DNA from: Silene latifolia
Taxonomy: Eukaryota > Streptophyta > Magnoliopsida > Caryophyllales > Caryophyllaceae
Direction of reading: 5' to 3'
Length of the DNA stretch: 64,000 nucleotides
Assembly (NCBI RefSeq): GCF_048544455.1
Contig: NC_133536.1
Span: forward strand, 165,588,825-165,652,824
The notes under the pieces were generated by a model. It had not been told where the DNA came from and searched no databases. It saw only the letters and a program-made list of their open reading frames with translations. Positions 23,560-35,511 of this stretch are shown in pieces (positions within the stretch are counted from its first letter, which is position 1; the number at the start of each line of letters is the position of its first letter). The position numbers were made by a program, and so were the translations under genes.

Positions 23560-25110
23560 ATGGCTGTAATGACATTTACTGCAAATTCCTTTTCACCTTT
23601 AGCATCTTCATTGAATAAACAATCATCAGAAAAAACAAAAAACACCAAAAATACTATCAAATAGAAAGTCTACTGATGAGGGAAAGGAACAAGGTACTGG
23701 ATCTTCGTCTAAAGGTCCTCGATCTGGTGACGCTCGGAAAACGAAATCGATAAATGAAATTCAAGGTATTCCAGTCCTGAAGTTACCCGAGGATACACCG
23801 GAGAAGGTGGATGACGGGTGGATAACAAGGCATAATGGGAAAAATGTTCTGGTAATGGAAACAATTCATGAGGAGGAGGATGTCTCTGAGTTGCTTCAAT
23901 TCACGAAGGAAGATATACAACCTGAGGTAGAATTCTGGTCTAATTCTGTATACTGCTATATCTTAGGGGCTAATCCTCCAACTGAGATTATAGAAGGCTT
24001 TGTTTATTCTGTTTGGGAGGAATTTGGGGTAGATAGGGTTTCCTTCCTGCCTAATGGAGTCTTCCTAGTGCGGTTTAAACAGCTAAACAACGAGATGCTC
24101 TATTGCAATCAGGATATTATCTGTTTGATAACAAACCAATAGTGATTAAACCATGGGATGTGGATGCGGAACTAATTAAAACTGAGGTAGACATTGTCCC
24201 TGTATGGATTAGATTGTATGACCTCCCTCTAAAGTTCTGGGGGGATGTTTATCCTCAATTGCTGGTATTGTTGGCAAATTTGTTCAAAAGGATGGACTCA
24301 CTATTGATAGGACTAGGTTCAGTTATGCTAGGGTTTTGGTGGTACTCAACATGGGACAGGAACTGCCTGAGAAGATTAAGTTCCTGGATGAAGCTGGCAG
24401 AGTGGTTAATATTAGAGTTGAGTATGAATGGCGCCCTGTGACTAGAGATGGCAACGGATCCTGGACCCTATCCAGATCTGCGGATCCGGACCCTGATGGG
24501 TAGGATATGGATCCTAATTTTTCGGACCCCGTGGATATGGGTTGGATATGGATCCACTTATTTGAAAATGGATATGGATATGGATCTGGAAAATTTGGAT
24601 CCGTCGGATATGGGTCGGATATGGATCCAACGTTGGTGTGACGGATATGGATCTGGATCCTATCGGACCCTATCCAGCCGGTCCATTGTCATCCATACTA
24701 ACATTACACAAACACAATACACAAGTTGTAAGTTAGAGATGGCAACGAATCATGGACCCTATCCAGATCCGCGGATCCGGACCCTGATGGGTAGGATATG
24801 GATCCTAATTTTTCGGACCCCGTGGATATGCGTTGGATATGGATCCACTTATTTGAAAATGGATCTGGATATGGATCTTGAAAATTTGGATCCATCGGAT
24901 ATGGGTCGGATATGGATCCAACGTTGGTGTGGCGGATATGGATCTGGATCATATCGGACCCTATCCAGATCCGGTCCATTGCCATCCCTACCTGTGACTT
25001 GTGCCTTGTGTAAGGGTATGGGTCATGATGAGCAACAGTGTCGGAAAAAGAAGGATGTTAAGAAGAATTCTGTTGTGCAACAAGGGGGACCAAAGGGGGT
25101 ACAGCAATAG
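23560..25110 (+). pseudogene. LINE ORF1 (DUF4283-like plus zinc knuckle)
   Basis: The likely start is ATG 23560 (MAVMTFTANSF). The frame shifts near 23660, continues as a block with WITRHNGKNVLV, shifts again near 24110 (FDNKPIVIKPWDVD, VPVWIRLYDLPLKFW), and has at least one more shift before the MITE at 24443. After the MITE the knuckle CALCKGMGHDEQQC is readable (about 25000-25040). The order matches plant L1 ORF1, which binds the element RNA in a ribonucleoprotein. A frame of about 1.5 kb without the MITE would be 330 codons or so. A run of about 13 C at 25372-25384 lies in the spacer before ORF2. Confidence 0.82.
24443..24990. mobile_element. Composite (dimeric) hAT-type MITE in LINE ORF1
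   Basis: Two monomers, 24443-24697 and 24734-24990, each begin TAGAGATGGCAACG and end CCAT(T)G(C/T)CATCC(A/C)TA, the inverted complement. They are separated by 36 bp of other sequence. The pair as a unit is flanked by the 8-bp duplication CCTGTGAC (24435-24442, 24991-24998). No duplication flanks a single monomer. The monomers are very similar and consist largely of GGATATGGATCC-like words. There is no real coding frame. TIR and TSD size indicate a hAT family. Confidence 0.88.
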
Positions 25111-25398
25111 AAGAAAGTTTGGAGGCCTGTACAGAAAGCACATGTTGATCCTGTGCCTGCTGTACATTCTCCACCTATCTTCACTCCTGTTGCTTTCCCT
25201 ACATTGGCAGCAGTAATCAAATCAACTCCAGCTAGGCAAATAATGAGGATGAATAGACAAGGGAGTATGACTGGGGGACAAAGAGTCAAAGACTGGTCAG
25301 GAGTTCCTACTTTCCTAGATGCTCTTAATGGTATGACTACCCCTGGGGGGTGTAGTTCAGAGTGGTAAGGACCCCCCCCCCCCCACCACATATACCTA

Positions 25399-28300
25399 AT
25401 GCATAGTATAGGTTTTTGGAATGTGAGGGGTCTAAATGACCTGAATAAACAGAAGTTGGTGAAGTGGTTCATGCATAACAATGGTGTTGGGCTCTTTGGA
25501 CTACTTGAGACCAAGATAAAACCTAATAAGCTTTTGAATAAGAATACTACTCTTTGTGATGGATGGAGTATATCCACAAATTGTAGTTGGCATAAAGGAG
25601 GTAGGATTTGGGTGTTTTGGAAGCCTACTTGTTTTGATGTCAATTTTATTAAGTATGGAGCACAGTTTATTCACATTAAGGTGCAATCTATTATTGATAA
25701 TAAGAGTTTTTTGCTTACTATGATCTATGCTCATAATGGGTTGGTGGAGAGGCAAACCCTGTGGCATTTTCTGAAATGCAAGGCAATGGATTGTGAGCTG
25801 CCTTGGTTATGGGCTGGGGATTTCAATACTGTCCTCTCTCCACTGGAAAGACTAGGTGGCAATACTACTGATGCTGAAATGCAACAATTTCAGGATTGTG
25901 TTTCTATCTGTTGTATGGAGGATGTGCCTGCAACAGGAGCCTTGTTCACTTGGTCTAATAAGCAAGAGCCTAGTGATAGGGTTTATAGTAGACTAGATAG
26001 GATGATGGGTAATCAGGAATGGTTTGTGATGTTTGCTGATTATGTGGGACATTTCCACCCTGAAGGAATTTTTTATCATTGTCCCTGTACTTTGATGGAT
26101 AGACAGGCAAATTTTGGAGGAAGAAAGAGTTTTAAATACTTTAATATGTGGGGCACAACAGAACATTTCAAGGAACTAGTGAGTAAGAGTTGGAAGCATG
26201 GGTATAAGGGGACCAAAATGTTTCAGGTGGTGAAGAAGTTGAAGGCTTTGAAACCTGTCCTTAAGAACATTAATAAAGAATGTTTCTCTGATATAGAAAA
26301 TAGCACTAGTATAGCTAGTGCCTTGCTGGATAGAATCCAGAAGAATTTGATTGACAATCCTGGTAACACTGAGCTTATGTAGCAAGAATATGATACAGCT
26401 CATGAGTTGAGGGAATTGATTGCAACAAGAGATAGTTTTCTTATACAGAAGGCTAAGGTACAATGGTCCTTGGAAGGGGACCTGAATACTACTTATTTCC
26501 ACCACATTATTAAGAAAAGAGTGATGCTGAATAAGATATTGCAAATTGAGGATAAGGAAGGGGTGCTCTGTAGTGAAGGGGAAACCATTCAGAATGCTCT
26601 TCTTACTTATTATCAGGAGCTACTGGGTGAAAATCATGCTACAGATGCTGTGAATTTAACTGTAGTAAGAAGGGGTAAGTGTTGCACTGCTGCTCATGCT
26701 CTTATACTCAGTATGCCTGTGACTAAGGAGGAAATTAAGACTTTCCTCTTTAGTATTCCTAAGGACAAGTCTCCTGGGCCTGATGGCTATACTAGCCAAT
26801 TCTTTAGAGATGCGTGGGATATTGTAGGGGAGGAGATTAGTGGGGCTATTTTGAACTTTTTTGATACTGGAAAATTGCTTGCACAAATTAATTCTACTGT
26901 GGTTACTCTTATCTCTAAGGTGGACAGGCCAAGTAGTGTTAAGCGTTTTAGGCCCATAGCTTGTTGTAATGTGGTTTACAAGACTATCTCTAAACTCATT
27001 AGCAATAGGTTAGCTTTGGTTTTACCTGATATAGTGAGTAGGAATCAAGGTGCTTTTGTGAAGGGGAGGAGTATACTGGAAAATATCCTCATTTGTCAGG
27101 ATTTAGTAAAGACTATATCATAGGGGCCATGTCTCCCCTAGGTGTATGTTTAAACTAGATCTTCAAAAGGCTTATGACACGATTGAGTGGCAATTTTTGG
27201 AGCAAATGTTAGCTGCTCTTCAGTTCCCTGAAAGTTTTATCCAAATGGTGATGGGATGTGTGACCTCGACAACTTTTACTCTTAATCTGAATGGGGTCCA
27301 ATTTGGGTATTTTAATGGCAGGAGAGGTTTGAGACAAGGGGACCCCTTGTCTCCTCTCTTGTTCACTGTTTGTATGGAGTACTTGACTCGTATTTTGGAT
27401 TATGCTGCTCAACATTGGCCATTCAGATATCATCCTCTTTGTACTGGTTTGAAGCTGAATCATTTGCTATTTGCAGATGATCTATTAATGTTCTGCAAGG
27501 GTGATGTAGGGTCTATTATGCTGATGCTGAGAGCTATGGCAACATTTTCAGCTGCCTCAGGTCTGAATATAAATGCCAGCAAGTCAGAGGTGGTCTTCAA
27601 TGGGGTTGCAGATGATGTGAAAACTGATATTATTCAGGTTTCTGGTTTTAAAGAAGGATGCTTACCTTTTACTTATCTGGGTGTTCCTATACAGCCTAGC
27701 AAATTAACCAGACTAGATTGTAGCATTTTGATTGATAAGATCACGGCTAGGGTACGAAGTATAGGTGCAAGGAAGATGATTTATGCACGAAGATTAACTC
27801 TTGTTAATGCTATTTTTAATACTTTGCATAATTATTGGGCTTCTACATTCATTATACCTAAGTGTGTGATAAAGAGAATTGAAGCAATTTGCAGGACCTT
27901 TTTTTGGGAAGGAGGTGTTGAGTATCAGAGGGCTCCTTTGGTGGCTTGGCACAATGTTTGTTGTAGTAAGAAGGAAGGTGGGTTAGGAATCAAACAAGCA
28001 GGGGTGTGGAATATTGCTACAGTTGGGAAATTGGTCAATTGGATTTACACAAAAACTGATAGGTTATGGGTTCTTTGGATTGATCATGTCTATCTGAAAG
28101 GAAGGGATTGGACTTCATATCAACCTCCAGCTGACTCCAACTGGACTTGGAGGAACATATGCAAGGTGAGAGATTGCATGGCAGCTGGTTATCTTAATAA
28201 TGTTTGGACACAGGATCCTAAAGGATACTCTGTGGCTTCTGGATATCACTGGTTACACGGTATACACCCACATGTCCAGTGGTATGATGATATTTGGGAT

Positions 28301-28750
28301 GTTTGGGGTGTACTTAAACATACTTTGGTTGGTTGGCTGATTAAGCATGAGGCTTTAAACACTAGGATGAAGCTGAAACAGATTGGTATTTGTAGCACTG
28401 ATCAGTGTGTATTGTGTGAGAATGGTCAGGAGACACATGAGCATTTGTTTGATCAGTGTGCTTATAGTAGAAGAGTACTGCAGTATGTTAATCATTGGTT
28501 GCAGGATACTGGGACTCAGAGAAGCAGTATAGTACAGACCAGGATCAGACGAGTTGCTAAGTTAGCTTGTTGGTATTTGATTTGGCTGGAGAGGAATAGA
28601 TGTAGGCATGAACTGATGCTAGCACGGCCAGAGAAGATAGAAAAGGAAGTTCAGATGATAGTCAGACAGAGGATGCAACACTTTATTCAAAAACCAGTTC
28701 GTAGAAATGATAAAATATGGCTAGGTCAGATTGGCATTTATGTAATCTAG
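25399..28750 (+). pseudogene. LINE ORF2 (endonuclease, reverse transcriptase, zinc finger)
   Basis: The N-terminus has the AP-type endonuclease (FWNVRGLNDLNKQK, GLLETK, WAGDFNTVLSP, VYSRLDRMM). A usual SDH triad is changed to FYH (about 26065-26073), losing the Ser-Asp. An in-frame TAG at 26380-26382 and a frameshift near 27121 follow. Reverse transcriptase has SPGPDGYTSQFFR, FRPIACCNVVYK, QGAFVKGRSI, then FKLDLQKAYDTIEW, GLRQGDPLSP and the catalytic FADDLLMF (about 27467-27490). The C-terminus has a CVLCENGQETHEHLFDQC zinc-finger-like motif. Total reading length is about 1115 codons, within the plant L1 range. It would nick the target and copy the RNA there, but it is inactive here. Confidence 0.93.
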
Positions 28751-28852
28751 AGCTAGTTATTCTCAAGAACAAGGAATTGAATTGTATTGCCTAATTTGGT
28801 TATTATTAATGAAAAAGCTCACATTTTACCAAAAAAAAACATGTGAGCTTTC

Positions 28853-30205
28853 TATGTCGGTTTGTTTAATCCAAGTATCAAGTATAATATGTCAAGTTGG
28901 ATATATTTTTGATTTGCATGCAAGACGGAAATTAAACATCCATTTACCGAATTAGGTTTATGGTGCATAACGTGATCCATTATCTTAGTAAGGCATTTTG
29001 CAAATGTGATGTTTGAATGAGCAGATTCGTCATCTGATCCGTCTTGTATTCGGGTTAACCGAAGTCGGTATCGTCCTAGACAAATGCTGGAAAGGGAACA
29101 GACCCTGCATCAGGCAGCCAGAAGAGGTGCGAGCCTATTGGCGATGCAAAGGGGTCTCCCCTGGTTTGAGAATAGAAAAATAAGTGGCCTGTTTAGGCGC
29201 GGGTAAACAGACGATGAAAAACGTCTTCTGACCATTGAAAGAGTTCGTGAAACGTGTTGAAAAATGGGTGTTTAAACCCGTCTTGACTTGAAAAGACCGT
29301 TTAGGCCGCTTTTGTATTGATTTGAAGAACGAGACTTGAATAATCGTCATTGTTTTGACAATATTCGATGTCAAATTCGATTTTGCAAGGTTGACATGAA
29401 CAGTTTTGAAAATAATTATGAACTAATTGTTTTAAGTTTATTTGTTTGTAATTAGTCAATCTTCATCATCGTACTCGGGTTAAAATATGACATGGTATAT
29501 GGAACCAAGGATGACTTTGTGTTGGTGACTAATACATTTGTTTTGAAAATGTAAAGAAATGAGAAAGGCTTTAAAATACCCTTCAAAATGTAAAGAAATG
29601 AAATAAAAGGCTTTAAAATACCTTTTATAATGTAATTAACCAAATATTATCACCGAAATACGGATTAAACCGTCATGGCATTAGGAACCAAGGGTGAAAA
29701 ATGTTTTATGGTTAAAAACTTGTTATAAAAAATGGTTTGAAAATACTTGAAATGGCAAAAACCGATTACCAATATGAAATAAAAATGAAGGAGATGAAGA
29801 GACAAAACACGGTTTGGATTTAGGTTGAGCAGGCTGCTTTAGGCGCGAGCCTATGTGCTACAAAAGTAGCCTCTGCCTCAACCAAAAATTCAGTTTTGGC
29901 TCATTCTTCCCATGTTTTAGACCATGTTATGCATGATTTAGGATGTTATAGTCTTGAAACAAATAAAAACATGATAGAAGAGGATTTTTACACCCTCATA
30001 CTTACATGCTAGGCTTGTGGCGAGAAACCGACGAAAGTGTATCAACTTGTTTGGCCGGAAAACTCGGTTTAAAAACCGTTTTAGTAACTAAAAGAGTGTT
30101 TGTTAAGTTTAGTGATGGTGTAGTGATCGAGATGGACGGTCAAGTGATTTAATGCAAGATGACGGTACCAAACAATGTGTAAAGCTTGTGTTTACGATCG
30201 GTAGG
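28853..30205 (-). repeat. G1 5' LTR, central portion
   Basis: No gene. The stretch 28853-29200 is the reverse complement, with scattered differences, of the Tat fragment at 51772-52139. It holds words with AGGCGCGAGCC (29840 area) and a hairpin at 29824-29882. It is cut at 30205 by A1, and the LTR continues at 41248. Confidence 0.82.
30201..30205. repeat. A1 target site duplication (paired with 41243-41247)
   Basis: GTAGG flanks A1 on both sides exactly. Confidence 0.92.
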
Positions 30206-31958
30206 TGATCGGTCCGTTTCGTATTCACAAATAAATAGATGTGGTCGTTGGTCACGGTCGAATCAAAACACAATTTATAGCTTAACAAGCAACTCTACAA
30301 TTAGTAAAGAGGCAAGTAAAGGTCGGATTCCAAGGGACGGGAGTTGAAATGAGATTTATATTGTAACTAGCGGTGTCTAAGGGGTGTCACAAATTGGGTT
30401 GATGTAGAAGGTTACTAAACTAGAATAACAATGAAAATAAACAAGCAAGATGAATAAAAAGGGGTGTAAACAGTTGATTAAAGGCACTAGGGTGTCATGG
30501 GATCATAGGGGAATCATGGGATATGTTCATACAAACATGTTCTCAAATTATAAGCAAGCAATTATTGTTGTGATGGATTGAGTTGGGTTATATCTTACAA
30601 TCCTAGGAAAGTTTGGGTCCCGGAGCCTAATCGATTAGATTGTACAACACCTACAAGTCGACTTAATCTTCCCTACTCAACAACATGCATGGTCTAATGA
30701 GACTCGAGTTGGGTTATGTCTTACAAGTCTCATTGAAAAGATAGGAGATGATAGTAAATGCAAGGATTCATAGGCTTAGCATTTCATCAAGTATAACATG
30801 TGCATGAGTTGAGATCAAAACAAGCAAGCAAAAAAAGCATGAAAGCATATTAATTTAAGCATGAATCATTCCCCATGTTGGTTTCCCCTAATCACCCATT
30901 AACCCTAGCTAAGAGACTACTCACTCATTATCATGTTGATCATGCTAGCAAGGTTGTCAATCATACTAACAATATGAAACATGATGAATAAATGAAAGTA
31001 ATTAACAATAACTAAAAAGGGATTAAGAGATTATACTTACTAATGATTCCAATAATAAAGCAAGAATAATAGAAGTACTTGAATGCTAGATTGAGAGGTT
31101 GTCAATCCCCCAATAATAACCCAAATAATCTTCAATTACCCAAAATAAAGGATGAACAAAAGAGAGATTAAAGAACTAAAACTTGGATTAAAACTTGATT
31201 AATACTTGATTACAATATTGAAGAGAGTTTTGATTGATATTAACTACACTAATTATTGATAAGAAGAACATGCTCCTCTAATTAGCCTAATGGGGTATTT
31301 ATAGTGAAAATTAGGGAGGATGCATTAGGGTTAACTAAGGGCTAAACTAGTAATTACACTTTTTAAGTTGAGCAAGGAGGACCTGGTATTTTCTGAGAGA
31401 AGGGCTTCTCTTTTCGTAGCTTGAAGGAGGCAATCCGTGCTGTGAAGAAATCCGGGCGGAATAAGGTCGGGACGGCCGGATTTGGGCGATGGAATCCGAG
31501 CGGATTCTAGGGAATCCGGACGGATTGTTGAGGGTGAATCCGAGCGGATTCTGGCACGGGACGCTCGGATTGTGCAGGACGGACGGATTGCTGGCAATCC
31601 GCTCGGATTGTCGATCAAAGATAGTAACTTCTTCTTTTTCTTCCATTTTCTTCATAAATTCCTTGGGGATTTCCTTGGGGACTCAAGGATCTTTCCTCAA
31701 CATTGCTCTTCTACTATGATATGTACAAAGGCCTTCTAATCTTGTCTCTCCTTGATGCTTGGTCATTGGATTCGATCAATTTAGTCTTGTTTTGCCATGA
31801 AAATGCAAGATTCTTACTCCTTTCCTACCAAGGGATCAAAATCTCAAAGAATATGCAAAACAAAGAACTAAAGATAATAAATGACCCAAATAAGCACTAA
31901 AAAGCATGGAAACAAGGCTAATTCGGGGGCTAAATATGCGCCAATTATGGTCACATCA
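30206..31958 (-). repeat. A1 3' LTR
   Basis: On the plus strand it begins TGATCGGTCCG and ends GTCACATCA. It contains a cluster of CGGATT/AATCCG inverted repeats at 31429-31610 and a TATA-like TATAAATACC on the minus strand near 31300. Confidence 0.94.
31429..31610. repeat. Iterated AATCCGnnCGGATT palindromes in A1 3' LTR
   Basis: Motifs of the form AATCCGAGCGGATT, AATCCGGACGGATT and AATCCGCTCGGATT occur repeatedly, with half-sites (ACGGACGGATT, ACGCTCGGATT) between. The central two bases vary while the arms are constant. The cluster is matched in the other LTR at 40718-40895. Confidence 0.9.
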
Positions 31959-31985
31959 AATATCCCCAAACCGAACCTTTGCTCG
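31959..31985 (-). promoter_or_regulatory. A1 polypurine tract region
   Basis: The minus strand reads GGTTCGGTTTGGGGATATTTGATGTG, so a G-rich tract stands just before the 3' LTR start. This is the expected place for plus-strand priming. Confidence 0.55.
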
Positions 31986-33915
31986 TCCCGAGTAAAGAGG
32001 TGACAAAGACTAGGACCAATACTAACCTATCCTAATAATATAGCCGATATGAGACAATTAGCGGGTCTCACTCCGCCCCTTCAACTCACAACAAGACAAC
32101 CATGAGGTAGGATGCCTTCTTGCAAGGCAAGGTGGGTCTTGCCAAAATGGCGACACATCCAATCATTAAGCACACAAAATCAAGTAATGGATGCATCTAC
32201 AAAAGAATAGCCACTTTCCTCATCTAAGTGGCGGAAATTATCTACAAGGGAAGCAATTCAAGGGTACACAATCCTTCATAGATGCAATTTGTTCAAACTA
32301 CTAAGCCTAGAAGGATACCAATAAATCACCTCCAAAATGTGTCAAGCTAGGGTACCTTTGTCCTCAATTGTTAAATGCTTTTGTCAAGAGTAGTCTCCCT
32401 ATGGTGTTAGAAACACTGGAGGATCGCGGAATTCCCCCTCTTGCCTAGACAAGAAGAAGGGTCGTCCCCTCTCTACCATGCACAAAAATGGATATGATGG
32501 GTAAAGGGATCGATAGATATTTGAGTTTCATTTTGGGAGTTTGCTTTTGTTTTTGTTTTTCCCCCCAATTTCTTGTGGCATTTGACATTTGAGAACACTT
32601 TCTTTGCCATTTCTTTTTGATTTTTGGCATTTCAATGCTTGACAATTTTTTTGCATTTCTTTTTGAACATTTTCAAAGTCACCCCAATTAGTAACGAGGG
32701 TGACTTGTATTTGAAGCTTAGGAGTTCTATTTTTGCTCCTCTTTTCATTTGATGCATTTTTGCAAACTTTCTTTCATTTTTCATTTCATTGAACTCAAAT
32801 TGATTTCTTTTTGTGCCCATTCCCTTTGATGACAAAAATATGGTAGAACATGGATGATGGATGTATGGGTGCATGGTTTCAAGGGTCACCTTGGAATAAA
32901 CGGTAGCCAAGGAGTTATCACACCACAAGGTACTCTTGACTCGGCCTTAAACCATGGGTCAAAGGATACTAGCATGACACATCCTAGGGTGTTTTACAAA
33001 TATTCTAACAAGCAAAGTCTTAAGAACAAAGGGCATCTACTAGGGCCTATATACACTTGTCAAGCTTCCCAAGTAGACGGTTTTCGCAAAATTTTCTAAC
33101 ATGCAAACTACATGCCATGATGCAACTACCATATAAACATCCTAATGCATATGATTCTACCAACTAATATGACAAACAATCTAAATGCAAGTCCTAAGTT
33201 CACATTGTTGTACCGCATCAATCAAAATGAAGCCACATAGTCATTAACATAAAGAGGAAAAAGGAGATTGGAAATATCATACCATGCGGTCTTCAATATC
33301 CTCATGTCTCGGATGTGGCATAGTCAATCAATGTGAACAAGGATGAACAAACACAATATATACAAAACAATATATACAAAGGAAATGAACTTGTTTTTGG
33401 GTTTTCAATTTTTTTCAATTTTTATGATTTTTGAAATTTTTCAATTTTTATGGGTTTTTTGAATAAGAGTTAAATGTTAGAATTCCCATCCCCACACTAA
33501 TATGGGCATTGTCCTCAATGGCCAAAATGATGGAAATTATGCAAAGATGATGCATGATTTCTACACTAAATGCAATTCTACACTAAGTTACACTACATGA
33601 TGCATGGTTTTTGTTATGACGGAGAGGATAATTTAGATTACCTCCCGTTGTGTATGCATTAACCTCCCCAAACCGAGTAAGACACTATTGCTAATGTCCA
33701 AGGATGGGTATAGTTCATGCATACACTATGCTTATGCATGAAACTAGTTTGTCATTTTGGATTTTACAAATGGGAACAATAAAATAAGAACACCTCAATG
33801 GTACCGAGGTGTGAGTCCTTTGATGTTGCTAGGACTACTCCAACAATGATCAAAATTAAATAGAATACAAAGAGATATAGACAAACCATGGGAGTGTAGG
33901 AGTCTCCAAGGCTTG
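31986..33915 (-). other. A1 untranslated region between ORF2 and 3' LTR
   Basis: About 1.9 kb with no supported gene. It is AT-rich, with runs of TTTTTG and TTTTGATTTTT words at 32500-32850 and 33390-33480. No pol remnant is visible. Confidence 0.65.
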
Positions 33916-35511
33916 CTAGTCTTCCATCATGCTATCATCATCACCACTTCCCTCATGAGAAGTGGTCGCATTGCCACTTTCCTTGTCATTTGCTTCTTCA
34001 TTTTCTTCCTCATCTTCCTCTTCACCATCCCTTTCTTCTTCACTTGCTTCTTCCTCAATATTATCATCAACTTCTTCATCATTTCCAACAACCTCATTGT
34101 CTCCCACCACGTCCCTAGATGCACCCGGAAATAAGACTTCTCTATCCGCCCAACTAGGCAAAGGACAAGATGGATCAAGGAGTCCTTGCCTAGCTAGATG
34201 TAGGAGGGGTGGATATTGAGCCAAATACGCATTTTTCCGATCTTCATGGGCTTGCTTGTGCATTGCTTGCATGAGGAGAGTCACATAGTCTTTCCCAATT
34301 TCAATTCCTTCCGGTTTGAACTCTTCATACTCAAAGGGGTAAGGTGGTATGACAATGGAAGAGGAGGGAGCTTCAAGATCACCCTTTTGTTGTTGAATGA
34401 TATACTCGGCTTCTTCGGAAAGGGGAAGTAGATAATTGGTCTGGTGGACGCTTAGGCGACAAATCTTCGAGGGCAAGGTGAACGATCTAGCTTCACTAGT
34501 TAACCATCCATATTTAGTGTCAAGGGGGTTATGAGCAACCCACTTGAACTTGTGAATCATAATATGCATATCAATAAGATGGCCACCTTCCTTTGCTTTG
34601 TACTTCTTATCCTCATTGAACTTAGGATCAAAGTGCTTGGCTAGGAGTGTGACTAGGCCGCCATTGACAATAACGGTTGTGCCCTTCTTCCCATTATCAA
34701 CGTTAAGCCATCTTTCTACCAAGAGCCTCAAAGAATTGTAAGGCTTGGTATGAATTCTTCCGATATTCAAAGCCGATTCAAGGAGAATAAAGTCAAGTCT
34801 TGTGAAATTATTGGTGTCTTTCCTAGCAATTATGGTATTTCCCACAACCTTGTGCCATACTCTTATGCCCGGATGATGGACCAAAAGAGCACGACATGCA
34901 TGAAAATCCTCAAATTTCTTCCCGGAGATTGCCTCCCAAAGAGGCTCGGGGTCATACTTTCCATAATGCTTAAAATAACTTGATTCATCACTAAGACCCA
35001 AAATTTCACCCAATTCCGTAAAGGTAATGCATCTACTAACATTAGCTAGACGAAACTCGAGATTTTCTCTATTCTCAACTTTGGTGACTTTTAAAGAACT
35101 TAAGAATTCCAAGACAAGGGAGGGGTATGTCAATTCCTTTGTTTCAAACAATTTCTCCAACCCCATGGCTTTGAAAAAGGCTTTTGTTTGCTCAAGGACA
35201 CCCAATTTTTCCAAGGCATCTTTACATATGAATTTGGTGGATTGAATAGATTTCATAGCAAACTTGACAAAGGTATTTCTATGGGTATCAGAAATAAAAG
35301 TTACCTCCGGATAATGCAAAAGTTGATTAATTACCGGAGTAGAAGGTGTTGATGGTCCCATAGAAGGTTGTTGTTGTTGTTGCACTTCCAAGTTTGGTGT
35401 TGCCACCACCATAGCCAAAGCTTTCTTTGTTTGAAGAGCCTTTTGCCTTTGTGAGAGTGCCTTAGCCTTTGGTGCCTTTGTTGCCTTTGTTGCACCCTTA
35501 GTCCTTGCCAT
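33916..35511 (-). CDS. A1 ORF2, ATHILA ORF-1-like protein, function unknown
   Basis: An intact frame of 531 codons from MARTKGATKATK (35511); 12 more codons upstream are open but lack a better context. The N-terminus is basic (Lys/Ala-rich, residues 1-35) and Gln-rich at about 45-55. The centre has FTELGEILGLS, FHACRALLVHHPGIRVWHK, RLLVERWL and VIVNGGLVTLLAKHFDP. The last 70 residues are very acidic (Glu/Asp-rich). There is no signal peptide or membrane segment that I can see, so it does not look like an envelope protein. The central region resembles the ATHILA ORF-1 family found downstream of pol in Athila elements. A relation to plant transposon-associated proteins of other names is possible. 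Lysine-rich and acidic ends would fit a nuclear protein, which is inference. Confidence 0.72.
   Translation of the reverse strand: MARTKGATKATKAPKAKALSQRQKALQTKKALAMVVATPNLEVQQQQQPSMGPSTPSTPVINQLLHYPEVTFISDTHRNTFVKFAMKSIQSTKFICKDALEKLGVLEQTKAFFKAMGLEKLFETKELTYPSLVLEFLSSLKVTKVENRENLEFRLANVSRCITFTELGEILGLSDESSYFKHYGKYDPEPLWEAISGKKFEDFHACRALLVHHPGIRVWHKVVGNTIIARKDTNNFTRLDFILLESALNIGRIHTKPYNSLRLLVERWLNVDNGKKGTTVIVNGGLVTLLAKHFDPKFNEDKKYKAKEGGHLIDMHIMIHKFKWVAHNPLDTKYGWLTSEARSFTLPSKICRLSVHQTNYLLPLSEEAEYIIQQQKGDLEAPSSSIVIPPYPFEYEEFKPEGIEIGKDYVTLLMQAMHKQAHEDRKNAYLAQYPPLLHLARQGLLDPSCPLPSWADREVLFPGASRDVVGDNEVVGNDEEVDDNIEEEASEEERDGEEEDEEENEEANDKESGNATTSHEGSGDDDSMMED

Larger units (their letters stand above)
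23437..28837 (+). mobile_element. L1-type LINE, near full length, inserted in G1 5' LTR
   Basis: The element has ORF1 with a DUF4283-like domain and zinc knuckle, ORF2 with endonuclease, reverse transcriptase and a C-terminal zinc-finger-like domain, and a 9-A tail at 28831-28839. The 15-bp target duplication AACATGTGAGCTTTC is present at 23422-23436 and 28838-28852. Removing the element and one copy rejoins the LTR so that it matches the G2 LTR and the fragment at 51772-52139. Length is about 5.4 kb. Both ORFs are broken and ORF1 carries a dimeric MITE. Confidence 0.93.

Noticed and set aside
24448..25110. A 220-codon frame spanning the dimeric MITE and the zinc knuckle
   Set aside because: Most of it is MITE sequence with GGATATGGAT words; only the last part is LINE ORF1.
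33927..34219. Ser-rich and Lys-rich frames opposite the acidic tail of A1 ORF2
   Set aside because: They are shadows of GAA/GAG-rich coding sequence in other frames.
33916..35511. Possibility that A1 ORF2 is an ordinary host gene
   Set aside because: It lies between two matching LTRs with an exact target duplication and is on the sense strand of the element.
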